From positions 1,116,001 to 1,180,000 of the forward strand of contig NC_088962.1 of the NCBI RefSeq assembly GCF_010111755.1: a DNA stretch of 64,000 nucleotides, given 5' to 3'. How positions within the stretch are numbered: the stretch's first letter is position 1; every line of letters starts with the position of its first letter. A program made the position numbers and the translations under genes. Below, piece after piece: positions 28,311 to 38,492 of this stretch. Origin of the DNA: Nakaseomyces glabratus (Eukaryota > Ascomycota > Saccharomycetes > Saccharomycetales > Saccharomycetaceae). Under the pieces are notes generated by a model. The model ran no database searches. It was given only the letters and a program-made list of their open reading frames with translations, and had not been told where the DNA came from.

Positions 28311-31300
28311 ATGAACCGCTTGAGAGATGAATTTGTCGACTCCACAATGGAGGAGAAAAGACTTCATGAGAATAAGAACCGTGAGAAATACTGGTATAGA
28401 TGGGGTCCATATCTAAGTGAAAGAGCTTGGGCCACAGTGCGTGAAGACTATTCTTTCAATGGTGATGCTTGGTCGAACTTCCCATTTGAACATGCCAATG
28501 CCCGTGTCTTTAGATGGGGTGAGGATGGTTTATTTGGTGTTAGTGACAACAAACAACTCGTTTGTATGAATCTTGCGCTTTGGAATGGTAAAGATGAGAG
28601 ATTAAAGGAAAGACTGTTCGGTCTAACTGGACCCCAAGGTAATCATGGTGAAGATTGTAAGGAATTGTATTACTACTTAGATAACACTCCTTCTCATTCT
28701 TACATGAAGGCCTTATACAAATATCCTTTCAAGAAAGAATTTCCATACAAAGAACTTGTAGAAAAGAATGCTGAAAGAGGTTACAAGGATAAAGAGTTTG
28801 AGATCTACGAAATCGATGGCCTTTTCCAAGATAAAGAAACTGGGGATAGCCCATACTATGATGTCTTCTTTGAGATGGCCAAAGATGCGGACAATGAAAA
28901 TGAATTGAACTTCAGAATCACTGTCCATAATCGTAGTAAGACAGATTCAGGTGAGTTATATATTGCTCCACAAGTCTTTTTCAGAAATACTTGGGCATGG
29001 GATGCCAAGAGCGAAAAACCAAACTTGTACAAGGATGAAAAATCCGAAAATTTACTACATGTAAATCACAAAAAGTATGGTTCTCGCCAAGTTGTCTTTC
29101 AGCCATCGCCTGGTGGGTTTGGTGAAGATGATTCTGAAGATATTGACGATATTGACCCAGTGTTATTGTTTACTGATAATGAGTCGAATCTAGTCAAACT
29201 TTTCAATGAAAAGGAAAATCCATCAAAATACACCAAGGATGCCTTTGAAGAATACATTGTAAATGGCAAGAAGGACAGTGTTAATCCAGCTAATGAAGGT
29301 ACAAAGGCTTGCGCTGTTTACCATTTTAAAAATATACCTGCCGGTGAATATGTAACTGTTAGATATACTTTTACTGATAAACCAGAGAATAAAATCTTTG
29401 AAACTGAGGGTATTTCAGTTGTGGATGAAGATCAATTTGACAATGTATTTGATGAAAGAGAAGAAGAAGCAGAGAACTTTTATTGGAGAATCAATCCAGC
29501 TCCAGTTAGCGATGAATTGAGAAAGATCCAGAGACAGGCGTTTGCTGGTCTATTGTGGACGAAGCAATTCTATAATTTGACATGGGATGCTTGGTATAAT
29601 GGTGACAAAAACATTAAGCCACGCCCACCTCCAGATAGAGCCAATGGTAGAAACAAAAACTGGAAGCATATGTATATCGAAGACATTCTGTCTATGCCTG
29701 ATAAATGGGAGTATCCCTTCTTTGCGTCATGGGATACTGCTTTCCACTGTATTCCCCTGGCCATGATTGATCCTGATTTTGCAAAGAAACAGTTGGACTT
29801 GTTAACAAGAGAATGGTATATGCATCCAAATGGTCAAATTCCAGCGTACGAGTGGAACTTCAACGATGTTAACCCACCTGTTCATGCATGGGCTGTTTAC
29901 CGTGTTTTCAAGATCGAGAGAAATGTTTATAATAGGGAAGATAGGGTGTTTTTGGAGCGTGTATTCCAAAAACTATTGTTGAATTTCACTTGGTGGGTTA
30001 ATAGAAAGGATGTTGACGGTAAAAATGTCTTTGAAGGTGGTTTCTTAGGATTAGATAATATTGGTGTGTTTAACAGATCAGAGCCCCTACCAACCGGTGG
30101 TACACTAGAACAAGCTGATTCAACAGGTTGGATGGCGTTCTATTCTTTACAAATGCTGAATATAGCTTTAGAATTGGCAAAATCCAATCCGGTTTATGAA
30201 GATATTGCTTCCAAGTTCTTTGAACACTTCATTTTGATCAGTGATTCCATGTCATTTGATTATGCTTGTGATGTTCATAACGGTGTCGAACAAGTTAGTC
30301 AAAACCTATGGAATGAGCAAGATAAATTTTACTATGATGCAATCTCTTGGGGAAACCATAAAGAACAACTACCTATTCGGTCATTAGTTGGATTAATTCC
30401 ACTTTATGCAACAATGACTCTAGAACCAAATCTGTTAAAACAGTTCCCATCATTCAAGAGAAGAGTTGATTGGTTTGTGGAGAATAGACCTGAAATCTTC
30501 GACAGAAATGTTGCATCTATGTCAAAGAGAGGTGTAGGTGAAAGATTACTACTGTCCTTGGTCACCAAAGAACGTCTAGAAGCCATTCTAACAAGAATGT
30601 TGGATGAAAGTGAATTCTTATCAGCATACGGTATCAGATCTCTTTCCAAGTATCATGAGAAGCATCCATTTGAAATGGAGGTCAATGGTAATAAATACTG
30701 CGTCAGCTATCTTCCAGGTGAATCCGACTCAGGTATGTTTGGTGGTAACTCTAACTGGAGAGGCCCTATCTGGTTCTCTACTAGTTTCTTGATAATTGAG
30801 TCACTACAGAGATTCTATTTGTATTACGGCTCTGGATTGAAGGTCGAATGCCCTGTAGGTTCGGGTGATTATCTGAATTTGGCAGAAGTCGCCGAGGAAC
30901 TGGGTTACCGTATGATTCATCTATTCGTCCCAGACGAAAATGGTGAGCGTGCAATCAACTATGGGGAATACTCCGAATTTTTGTCTAAGGATGAACACTT
31001 TAAAGATTATTTGCAATTTTTCGAATACTTTGATGGTGACACCGGTAGAGGGTTAGGTGCATCTCATCAATGTGGTTGGACAGCTTTAGTTGCTAAATGG
31101 ATCAGTGATGTTGGTGCTTCTTGTGTGAGATTGCCACGTACTCCAAGGTCCTCAGTATCTACAACTGCATCAATTTCATCCACTGAGACTGAAGAAACCG
31201 TTCATAAGCTAAAGAGAATGGCTAGAAGGAAGAGTGCGAAGTCACTAGTGAACTTCACTGGTACTGTTCTTGATCTGACTGAGGAAGAGAAACACTTGCA

Positions 31301-31607
31301 TAGAATTGGTGGCACCAGTACTGGATTAACGCCTCGTAGCAGCGTCAGTAGCGTAAAAGCAGCTGAAATAATGAACGAAGAGATCCTGGATAAGATCAAA
31401 GATGAAGAAATTGAAGCTCAACAGGCTCTTGAATCCTCGGTCAAGAAAGAAGTTACGGACGACAAAGATGATGTTCCAGAAAATGCTCACAAATATGAAA
31501 GCACTATCATGAATAAATTGAAGGAAAAAATGAAAAAGTTAACCATTTTACCTAAAGACGCTAGTGCTCCTTGTTCAGATGAAGAAGATGAATTAGTATG
31601 CCATTAA
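28311..31607 (+). CDS. YMR196W-like protein, GH63/mannosyl-oligosaccharide glucosidase-like
   Basis: 1098 aa, ATG at 28311. The S. cerevisiae YMR196W product (about 1088 aa) has no firmly assigned function. The C-terminal catalytic-like (alpha/alpha)6 barrel resembles GH63/MGH enzymes. Candidate blocks are WDAWYNGDKN, FASWDTAFHCIPLAM, STGWMAFYSLQML, GGNSNWRGPIWF and ASHQCGWTALVAKWI (about 415-940). No signal peptide or membrane segment is seen, so it is probably cytosolic, unlike Cwh41. The last 150 residues are Ser-rich and then charged and coiled. Its partner VTI1 follows in the S. cerevisiae order. Confidence 0.9.
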   Translation: MNRLRDEFVDSTMEEKRLHENKNREKYWYRWGPYLSERAWATVREDYSFNGDAWSNFPFEHANARVFRWGEDGLFGVSDNKQLVCMNLALWNGKDERLKERLFGLTGPQGNHGEDCKELYYYLDNTPSHSYMKALYKYPFKKEFPYKELVEKNAERGYKDKEFEIYEIDGLFQDKETGDSPYYDVFFEMAKDADNENELNFRITVHNRSKTDSGELYIAPQVFFRNTWAWDAKSEKPNLYKDEKSENLLHVNHKKYGSRQVVFQPSPGGFGEDDSEDIDDIDPVLLFTDNESNLVKLFNEKENPSKYTKDAFEEYIVNGKKDSVNPANEGTKACAVYHFKNIPAGEYVTVRYTFTDKPENKIFETEGISVVDEDQFDNVFDEREEEAENFYWRINPAPVSDELRKIQRQAFAGLLWTKQFYNLTWDAWYNGDKNIKPRPPPDRANGRNKNWKHMYIEDILSMPDKWEYPFFASWDTAFHCIPLAMIDPDFAKKQLDLLTREWYMHPNGQIPAYEWNFNDVNPPVHAWAVYRVFKIERNVYNREDRVFLERVFQKLLLNFTWWVNRKDVDGKNVFEGGFLGLDNIGVFNRSEPLPTGGTLEQADSTGWMAFYSLQMLNIALELAKSNPVYEDIASKFFEHFILISDSMSFDYACDVHNGVEQVSQNLWNEQDKFYYDAISWGNHKEQLPIRSLVGLIPLYATMTLEPNLLKQFPSFKRRVDWFVENRPEIFDRNVASMSKRGVGERLLLSLVTKERLEAILTRMLDESEFLSAYGIRSLSKYHEKHPFEMEVNGNKYCVSYLPGESDSGMFGGNSNWRGPIWFSTSFLIIESLQRFYLYYGSGLKVECPVGSGDYLNLAEVAEELGYRMIHLFVPDENGERAINYGEYSEFLSKDEHFKDYLQFFEYFDGDTGRGLGASHQCGWTALVAKWISDVGASCVRLPRTPRSSVSTTASISSTETEETVHKLKRMARRKSAKSLVNFTGTVLDLTEEEKHLHRIGGTSTGLTPRSSVSSVKAAEIMNEEILDKIKDEEIEAQQALESSVKKEVTDDKDDVPENAHKYESTIMNKLKEKMKKLTILPKDASAPCSDEEDELVCH

Positions 31608-31868
31608 TATAGTAAATTTAGAATTACTTTTCTCTAGAAAATAATAAAAGCAATAATAGAAACTTTTTACACATTAATTTTTCTTATATGATGAATAAGT
31701 CATCTATATAGACAATGTTTCAAGAGCAGTTAAATTCATTGAAATGTTGCAATCAAAATTTAACGTAGGTGTGTTGTAATAAAGCATTGTAGGACTGTTA
31801 GTGTGAACTGAGCAGTTTGAACATAACCTTACTTTTTAATGTATAAAATGGTTTACAAGTACATATAT

Positions 31869-32546
31869 CTACCTGAATTTAGAGAATATTACCAGAATAA
31901 TCAATAAAATCAATACTGCTATGATCGCATAACTAATAGCTTTATTAGCAATTAATCGCCTACTCATGACTTTCAAGGTCTTGATACTTTTATCAACATA
32001 TGAGTCAGCTTGAAACAGAGTATCTCTAGCATTTTCCAAAGTTTCTCTCTGTGATCTTAGGTCCATCATTATCTGTGACCCTATTCCTTCTGTCTCGTTG
32101 GCTAACCGGCTTGCATCCCTCAATTTATCCCCTGACTTCTGTAAGATGGCATGATTTGACAACAGTTGCTGTCTCTGCTCCTCGCTCATTCCTTCAACGT
32201 CTATGTTTCCATTGGCACCACTCCTGGCAGCAGCACCAAATAGTTCATCCTTATCCCGAGTGTCCAGCAGTTTCTGCAATGGCTCTTTCAATTCCTGATT
32301 CACCTGAGTTTTCCAGTCTCTTATCTTGGCTTTGTAATTTGCACGTTGCTGCATATCACTGACACTGTTGTTCACTTCCAACGCCATCTGGTCCAGCAGA
32401 TCGTACAGCTCATCCTTCTGCTCCTCAATTTGCTTCAACGTAGCATTCCGTTCCGGCAAACTCTGCGCACTGGCCTTCACCAGCGCAGCCTTACCTTGGT
32501 CCAACGTGGCCTTGAAATCCGACTCGTAGCTAACCAACAAACTCAT
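31869..32546 (-). CDS. VTI1: Qb-SNARE Vti1
   Basis: 225 aa from the ATG at 32546; the preceding codon is GTG. Vti1 (217 aa in S. cerevisiae) acts in Golgi, endosome and vacuole fusion. Residues 1-95 form the three-helix Habc-like domain. The SNARE motif spans about 135-195 with the likely zero-layer Gln158 in GIGSQIMMDLRSQ. A C-terminal anchor lies at about 203-221. A Gly/Ala-rich insert (104-118) lengthens the linker compared with S. cerevisiae. Confidence 0.98.
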   Translation of the reverse strand: MSLLVSYESDFKATLDQGKAALVKASAQSLPERNATLKQIEEQKDELYDLLDQMALEVNNSVSDMQQRANYKAKIRDWKTQVNQELKEPLQKLLDTRDKDELFGAAARSGANGNIDVEGMSEEQRQQLLSNHAILQKSGDKLRDASRLANETEGIGSQIMMDLRSQRETLENARDTLFQADSYVDKSIKTLKVMSRRLIANKAISYAIIAVLILLIILVIFSKFR

Positions 32547-32928
32547 CACAGCACAAAAATCCAGTTCTTACCTCTTGGCTACTAGTTAAACCATCCACCT
32601 AGCGTTTAACCCGTTGATACTTCTTATAAGCCATCACTCCCTCACAGTCAGCTCCACTTTCCTTTATTATCCTCCAAGTCCAATATCCCCCAACACGGAA
32701 ATCACCATGAACGTTTGTTTGTTTGTATTTCAGAAGTGAAGCAAATTGAAAACAAATCTCATCGCTACGTTAACTAAGGCTATACATATTGCTTAGTATT
32801 GGATCGTAGATTCCTTGAGGCTTGAGACAGTTCAGTTTTGTATAAGGTTTGAAACCAGTGTGGCACTTGTAAGATAACTGGAATTAAAGTATTTAAAGCT
32901 GGATGAACCAGTGGACTGCAAAGTAATA
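32547..32928. other. Divergent VTI1/CIK1 promoter
   Basis: 382 bp. A single TGAAACC (about 32850) is one base from the Ste12 pheromone element TGAAACA; S. cerevisiae CIK1 is pheromone-induced, but one degenerate site is weak evidence. No gene. Confidence 0.4.
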
Positions 32929-34536
32929 ATGATGGAGTCACGCATACCGACGTTTGGGCGGCCCAACAAGAAGATACGGCTTTCTGGAGGTGAGATGCTG
33001 CGAGATGTTACAAATACGCCTGTTATCAGTGGGCGTAGTGCGACTGTGGACGGTGGGAAGCTCGCCTATGGTGATGACAAGCTGATGGAGGAGATCAAGA
33101 GGCGGGAGCGGAAGGTGTTACAGGACATCAACAGGCTCAAGAGTGCCGTAGAGGAGATCGATAAGGAGACAGAGAAGATACGAAGCCGACTGCCGGAGCT
33201 GGCAGGTAGTTACAGGCAGCTACTGGACAACATAGACAATGAGGATAAGCAGATATTGTGTTTAGAGGAGCAACTGGAGTCCCTGGAGTCACAGTGTAAC
33301 ACCGAAAGGGAGAATCAACGACGTATGGTTGAGAATTTAGAACTGCAGCACTCGATTGATGTAACGAACCATAACACTTCCTTAGATCAGAAAAACTCCG
33401 AGAGTAGACACAGCTGGGAGGTCCAGTTGATCGAGCTACAAAACGAACCGGAGACTAAAGATAATGTGGATATTATAAAAGCCATTAAGACGGAACTTGC
33501 AGAGTTACAAGTTGAATGGTACGCTATTGAAAAGGAAAACGATAAGAAATGTTCAGAGTACAAACAAGAACTTAGAGAGCAGTTTGAAACTTTTAAGAGA
33601 GAAAAAAAATTAAATTTACAAGAGACAGAGAACACTGCAAATTCATCACTCAAAGATGAGAACGAACATAGATCAAAGCTCGAATCTCACAAAGCAACTA
33701 TCTGTGCCAATGACAGCGAAATTGCTAATTTAAGGGATACCATTGCTGATCGTACATCAACAATATCCCAAATTGATAAATCAATGCTACCTCTTGAGCA
33801 GGAATTAAGAGAAGCAAGTTTACAATTCAGGGAAATTGAAAATGATTGCAACCATGTTAATAAAGTATGCGAACATTTGAAGTCTACCAATAGCCTAGTA
33901 TTCGAAAGATATTTACAAGAGAAAAGAGCAAAAAAAAAGCTTCAGTATGCGATAGAGGAAATCCGCGGTAAAATAAGAAACTTTGCTATTCTGAATTCGG
34001 ACAGGGTCAAGAACATATTTGATGTCGACATTACTAAAGCTACAATCCGCAATATCAACAACCGTAGAGTATACCAGTTCAATAGGTTGATTGAACGCGC
34101 ATCCATACTAGAACAACGAAAACTTTGGGAAGAATTCGAAACATATATTGAGATCCAACTGAGAAAACAATGTGATTTTAGCATTTTCATCTGTAACCCA
34201 GCAGCCACTGAGTTTCCATTTGTTGATAAACTTGATACATGTATCAGTGAGTCTACTATTACCGATGCGTACACGTATACTAGGACTAAAGATGGATCAA
34301 CGAACGTTTTCAACTTTAAATCAAAGATTGATGGATCGGAAGTAATCGGCTATTTTATAGAACTTCGTGAAGATATCAGGGACAAATTGGAGAACAAATA
34401 TAGCCAAACACTCTCCTCAACCATTCCCTGTATAATGCACTTACTGGATATCAGTACTATTTCAATTTCGTTGCAAATATTCCAAACATTCAAAGAGATC
34501 AACAATCCAAAGCCCAGCGCCTTAAGGAAAAAGTGA
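32929..34536 (+). CDS. CIK1: Kar3 kinesin partner, Cik1/Vik1 family
   Basis: 535 aa. Two consecutive ATGs at 32929 and 32932; the frame extends upstream to a GTG only. Cik1 and Vik1 are non-catalytic partners of the kinesin-14 Kar3 in spindle function and karyogamy. The N-terminus is basic (residues 1-25), residues about 55-370 are a continuous coiled coil, and the last 150 residues have the fold-like pattern of the motor-homology domain without any P-loop. The neighbours (VTI1, CLN1) match YMR197-YMR199, hence CIK1 rather than VIK1. Divergence is high, so the assignment leans on synteny. Confidence 0.88.
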   Translation: MMESRIPTFGRPNKKIRLSGGEMLRDVTNTPVISGRSATVDGGKLAYGDDKLMEEIKRRERKVLQDINRLKSAVEEIDKETEKIRSRLPELAGSYRQLLDNIDNEDKQILCLEEQLESLESQCNTERENQRRMVENLELQHSIDVTNHNTSLDQKNSESRHSWEVQLIELQNEPETKDNVDIIKAIKTELAELQVEWYAIEKENDKKCSEYKQELREQFETFKREKKLNLQETENTANSSLKDENEHRSKLESHKATICANDSEIANLRDTIADRTSTISQIDKSMLPLEQELREASLQFREIENDCNHVNKVCEHLKSTNSLVFERYLQEKRAKKKLQYAIEEIRGKIRNFAILNSDRVKNIFDVDITKATIRNINNRRVYQFNRLIERASILEQRKLWEEFETYIEIQLRKQCDFSIFICNPAATEFPFVDKLDTCISESTITDAYTYTRTKDGSTNVFNFKSKIDGSEVIGYFIELREDIRDKLENKYSQTLSSTIPCIMHLLDISTISISLQIFQTFKEINNPKPSALRKK

Positions 34537-36310
34537 TTAAGGCTCATATTTTATCATATCTTATCTTACCTTATCTTATTCTTATCCAATTCTAAAACTG
34601 CTTCAGATATTGTTTATCAGCTGGTTTAAGAGTTGGCAACCGCTTTTTTGTTCGGCAGTCTTTGCATACACTACAAGATCACATGCCCTAAAGAAATAAT
34701 GATATGATTCCCATACGAGTGCGCCTGTAACGGGATCAGTAAGCTCACGAGTGCATACAGCATCTCGAGACCGATACAACACAATACCTGATAAGAATTT
34801 AGGATCTCACAGCTCTCCAGAGAGCTATGACTATTTTATGGCTGCATGCTCCACAACGAGACGCGTACTTTCTCTTTTTTTTTCGCCTTTTATGGCAACT
34901 TGCCCTTTCGGGATAAGACGCGTCACAAAAAAAAAGTGAGTTGACCAGCCATCCACTTGTCAGCAAGGCAGAATAGCACGCTTTTCTCTGGGTTTCATTG
35001 TAGAAATTAAGTCTCTACGAGTATACTTCCTGTTTTCGCAATAATTGTTCTAATCATAGCGCGTTGCACATTAACACGGCAGGCTTTGTTAATGCTTTTC
35101 GTTGCCAACTCAGTACGTCTCTTTCTTCGATAGTTCGATTCACTAACGCGATTTGTATGTAAAGGAACGTACTTGGGTTCACTTCCAAAGAACCAAGTTA
35201 GAGCTAGTGGCTCTTACCGTTTCTTTCTGTGCGTAACACCATTTTTCGCAGATTATAATATGATTGACGTTTGGTGTTCTTCTTCAATTTTCTGAATGGT
35301 ACAGCAGTTCAGTTGGAAATCCAAACTAGCATTGTCTTTCCCATACGCAGTTTCTACAGGTTCAACTAGACAATCTTTGACGTCTCTTTCTCTATTCCTC
35401 GGTTATTTTGCATCGTTTTCCATTAAACACTTGTAGTACCAAAGATTGCTCACGATTTTCCTGATTTAGGTCTACACAATAAACTAAGTGTCCCTACGCC
35501 AAGGCTCGCACAAGTATGAAAAGATGAAATAAGGAAATAATGAAAAAAGAAATGTCTTCCTGCTTTGATTGAATTAGCGTTTCTTACCGTGTGCTAATTG
35601 TTGGAGGTGAGAAGCATTCTATGCCTACGTTAAGAATTGGCGTTGACATCTATCCAATTAGGTATTAAATTTCGATTTTTCTCTCTTGAAGGCCTTATTT
35701 CGAACTTTGCAATTCGAGTCTTTTGCAGCTTTATTGAATTGGCGTAGGAACTCTACAATTTTTTAGATTCTTCGGGTTGTACTATCTTCATATTTCGCAT
35801 CTGCCAGTTGCTGATTGTGTGAATAAGGGCCTTTTTGTGGGAAACGGTTTTATTAGTGAGCGCGTACCCTGCGTTTCTAAGTTTTTTTTATCTTCACGAT
35901 TGATTTTCATCTCTTCCAACTCAGCCCATAGAGGTTATATTTAATGATCTGGGTTTTTATGATTGTATTATAGTTGATGCCTCAATTGATTCTTGTTATG
36001 CACTTCAAATAAAAACATCATCAATTATTGTTCAATTCATTCATTCACTCATTTTAATTATATTCACTGACCTATTTCTTGGTTGTGTGCTATTCAGGAA
36101 AACTTATATATCTGTGATTATAAGAATCCTCAGTTGTGAAACTATTTACCATAGAAATTTAATTGGTAGTTCAATCATTTATTACAGGTTTAGTAAACTC
36201 AGACAACAAATTGCTGGCTCAATAAACAGAGGACAACCTCATATCCTTACCATTACAATCATTTATACAGTTGAAGGAAAACATTAGAATAGAAAAAGCA
36301 ATAATCAAGA
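34537..36310. promoter_or_regulatory. 1.8 kb CLN1 upstream region with two MCB boxes
   Basis: Two ACGCGT boxes (MBF sites) lie at 34861-34866 and 34918-34923, 57 bp apart but about 1.4 kb from the CLN1 ATG. No perfect SCB (CACGAAA/CGCGAAA) was found; several TTTTCGC-type near-matches exist. Three CTTATC (GATA-type) motifs at 34560, 34570 and 34581 follow the CIK1 stop. Many TTTCTTTCT tracts. No gene is convincing. Confidence 0.6.
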
Positions 36311-37741
36311 ATGTCAAACAGCAACTGCGGACTGAAAGTGACTGCTAAGCAAACATATTACCCAATTGAACTGTCAAACGCTGAACTTTTAACACATTAT
36401 GAGACAATACAAGAATACCATAACGATATTTCAGAGAATGTTTTAAGAACAGCTGCTAAGTTCAAACCAGATACAAAGATGATAGACATGCAACCTCAGA
36501 TGAACCCAAATGAGACGCGTTCTACAATGGTTAACTTTTTGTTTGAGTTATCAGTATTGACCAGAGTCACCAATGGTATCTTTTTCCACTCTGTTAGACT
36601 ATATGATCGTTACTGTTCAAAAAGAGTTATATTAAGAGATCAAGCTAATCTAGTAGCTGGTACCTGTTTGTGGTTAGCAGCAAAGACTTGGGGTGGTTGT
36701 AGCCATGTAATTAACAATGTCACTGTTCCAACCGGTGGAAGATTTTATGGTCCAAACCCAAGAGCTAGAGTACCCAGATTATCGGAATTGGTTCATTACT
36801 GCGGCGGGTCCGAAGTTTTTGATGAATCAATGTTTATGCAAATGGAAAGACACATTCTTGATACATTGAACTGGGATGTCTATGAAATGAGCATCAACGA
36901 CTATGTCTTGAATGTTGACGAAAATTGCCTAATTCAATATGAACTTTATGAAGCACAATTGAAGTATAGTAGAGAGATGAAGATGAAACATAACTCTGGC
37001 GCCTCCAAGTCAACTATTGATATGACTGAAGACGATGAAGAATATAATGAATTAAGAATGAAAATTGAGTTAATCAATCTCAAGAAATTCTTGATCGATT
37101 TGTCTTGTTGGAACTACAAGTTCTTGAAGGCAGAGATGCACGAGTTATGCCAATCAATCTTTGACACCATTAATAGATTTACATCTCAAGATCAAGGTCC
37201 GCTATTATCAATACCATCTCTTAACCCAGAAACATCTGAGGAATTAATTAACGTATTTGTGGAAACAATTGTCAACTTACCAGACTCCATCTTCAGAGTG
37301 TACAAGGACCAAACAGGTGTTTTTGAGTTTGTAGTTAAAGTCAGGGAATACAATGATGAGATGCAAAGGAAATATCAAGCACCATCTATCATGGATCTAT
37401 CAAAGAGACTTGCCATCAACACCCAGTACGTGGATATTGAATCAGGCGTTCCATCTCCGGCTTACTCCACGGACACTCTAACACCAATGAGACACTCTAG
37501 TGCACAATCCGATAACAGTGTATTCAGTGTTAATCACTTGGGCAATTCTTCGCCATTGACTCCTCACATGCATTCCTTCACGAATTTCAAGAACGACAGT
37601 GCGCACTGCAGCTCTACCAGTCTTTCGAGTATACCGAACGACAACAGGGCCAACGCAGGCATGAATAATTATTCAATAGCATCTACAAACAAACCGACTC
37701 ACATGGACTATGACAACAAGGAAAACCAGTTACCGGTATGA
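36311..37741 (+). CDS. CLN1: G1 cyclin Cln1/Cln2
   Basis: 476 aa, ATG at 36311. G1 cyclins activate Cdc28 at Start. The cyclin box covers about 45-215, with MNPNETRSTMVNFLFELS, YDRYCSKRVI and CLWLAAKTWGG clear. The C-terminal third is a Ser/Thr/Pro/Asn-rich PEST region with SP/TP sites (PSPAYS, TLTPMR, SSPLTPH) that should serve SCF-Grr1 turnover. It is shorter than S. cerevisiae Cln1 (546 aa), mainly in this tail. It sits at the YMR199 position, so CLN1 is used for the symbol. Confidence 0.96.
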   Translation: MSNSNCGLKVTAKQTYYPIELSNAELLTHYETIQEYHNDISENVLRTAAKFKPDTKMIDMQPQMNPNETRSTMVNFLFELSVLTRVTNGIFFHSVRLYDRYCSKRVILRDQANLVAGTCLWLAAKTWGGCSHVINNVTVPTGGRFYGPNPRARVPRLSELVHYCGGSEVFDESMFMQMERHILDTLNWDVYEMSINDYVLNVDENCLIQYELYEAQLKYSREMKMKHNSGASKSTIDMTEDDEEYNELRMKIELINLKKFLIDLSCWNYKFLKAEMHELCQSIFDTINRFTSQDQGPLLSIPSLNPETSEELINVFVETIVNLPDSIFRVYKDQTGVFEFVVKVREYNDEMQRKYQAPSIMDLSKRLAINTQYVDIESGVPSPAYSTDTLTPMRHSSAQSDNSVFSVNHLGNSSPLTPHMHSFTNFKNDSAHCSSTSLSSIPNDNRANAGMNNYSIASTNKPTHMDYDNKENQLPV

Positions 37742-38492
37742 CTACATTTCTTATTCTTCCCCTCTCCCTCACTATTTCATTTCAACATCTTTACTATATA
37801 ACTTTATCTGCATTATTTTAATAATTTATTACTTTATTTCTTTCATTATTTCTCGAAAGTACAAATAATATTAAGCTGTTAAACAGGCGTCCTTGTACTA
37901 GATAGTAGAACGGTCCTGGACCCGAACAAGATAGAATACTCGAAACTCAAAACTCGCAAATTCAAAATACAAAATACAAAATACAAAATACAAAACAGGA
38001 TACATGCATGCTGGGGCCGTTATTACGCACTAAATCATAGATCATATATAACGAAACACGTTCAGCAGGGAATTTTTCTTCAAAAATTTTGTTTTTGGCT
38101 GAACCAGCGAGGAACCAACGGAAAAAGCAAGAATAATACGCTTGGAATCAGCAATTTGCTCTACTAATTTGGCGTCCTGGTTGGTACATTTTGATCTAAA
38201 CTATAAGAAACTGCAAACGTCAGATCCTGTAACATTGCCATATCAAAGCATCTGAGTAATACTGACGCTTTTCTGCCATTTTTTTGCTTTAACATACGTT
38301 TTTTTTTGGGAACAAGGAGGCTCATCTGATCAATAAATAGCAAACGAAATATATTGAGTTTTAAAGTTGTTAGGAGGACTATATTAGTGGAACTGTCATA
38401 AAAATAAATACTAAAAGGAGTGATTTATTCTTTAAATTGTATTGGAAACGGTGAAATTATAGTATTTATAATAGAAAAGGTAAAAAGCGAAC
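37742..38492. other. CLN1-ROT1 intergenic region
   Basis: 751 bp with the CLN1 3' UTR and ROT1 promoter. A tandem array CAAAATA x4 plus one variant copy occupies 37963-37997. Nothing else recognisable. Confidence 0.6.
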
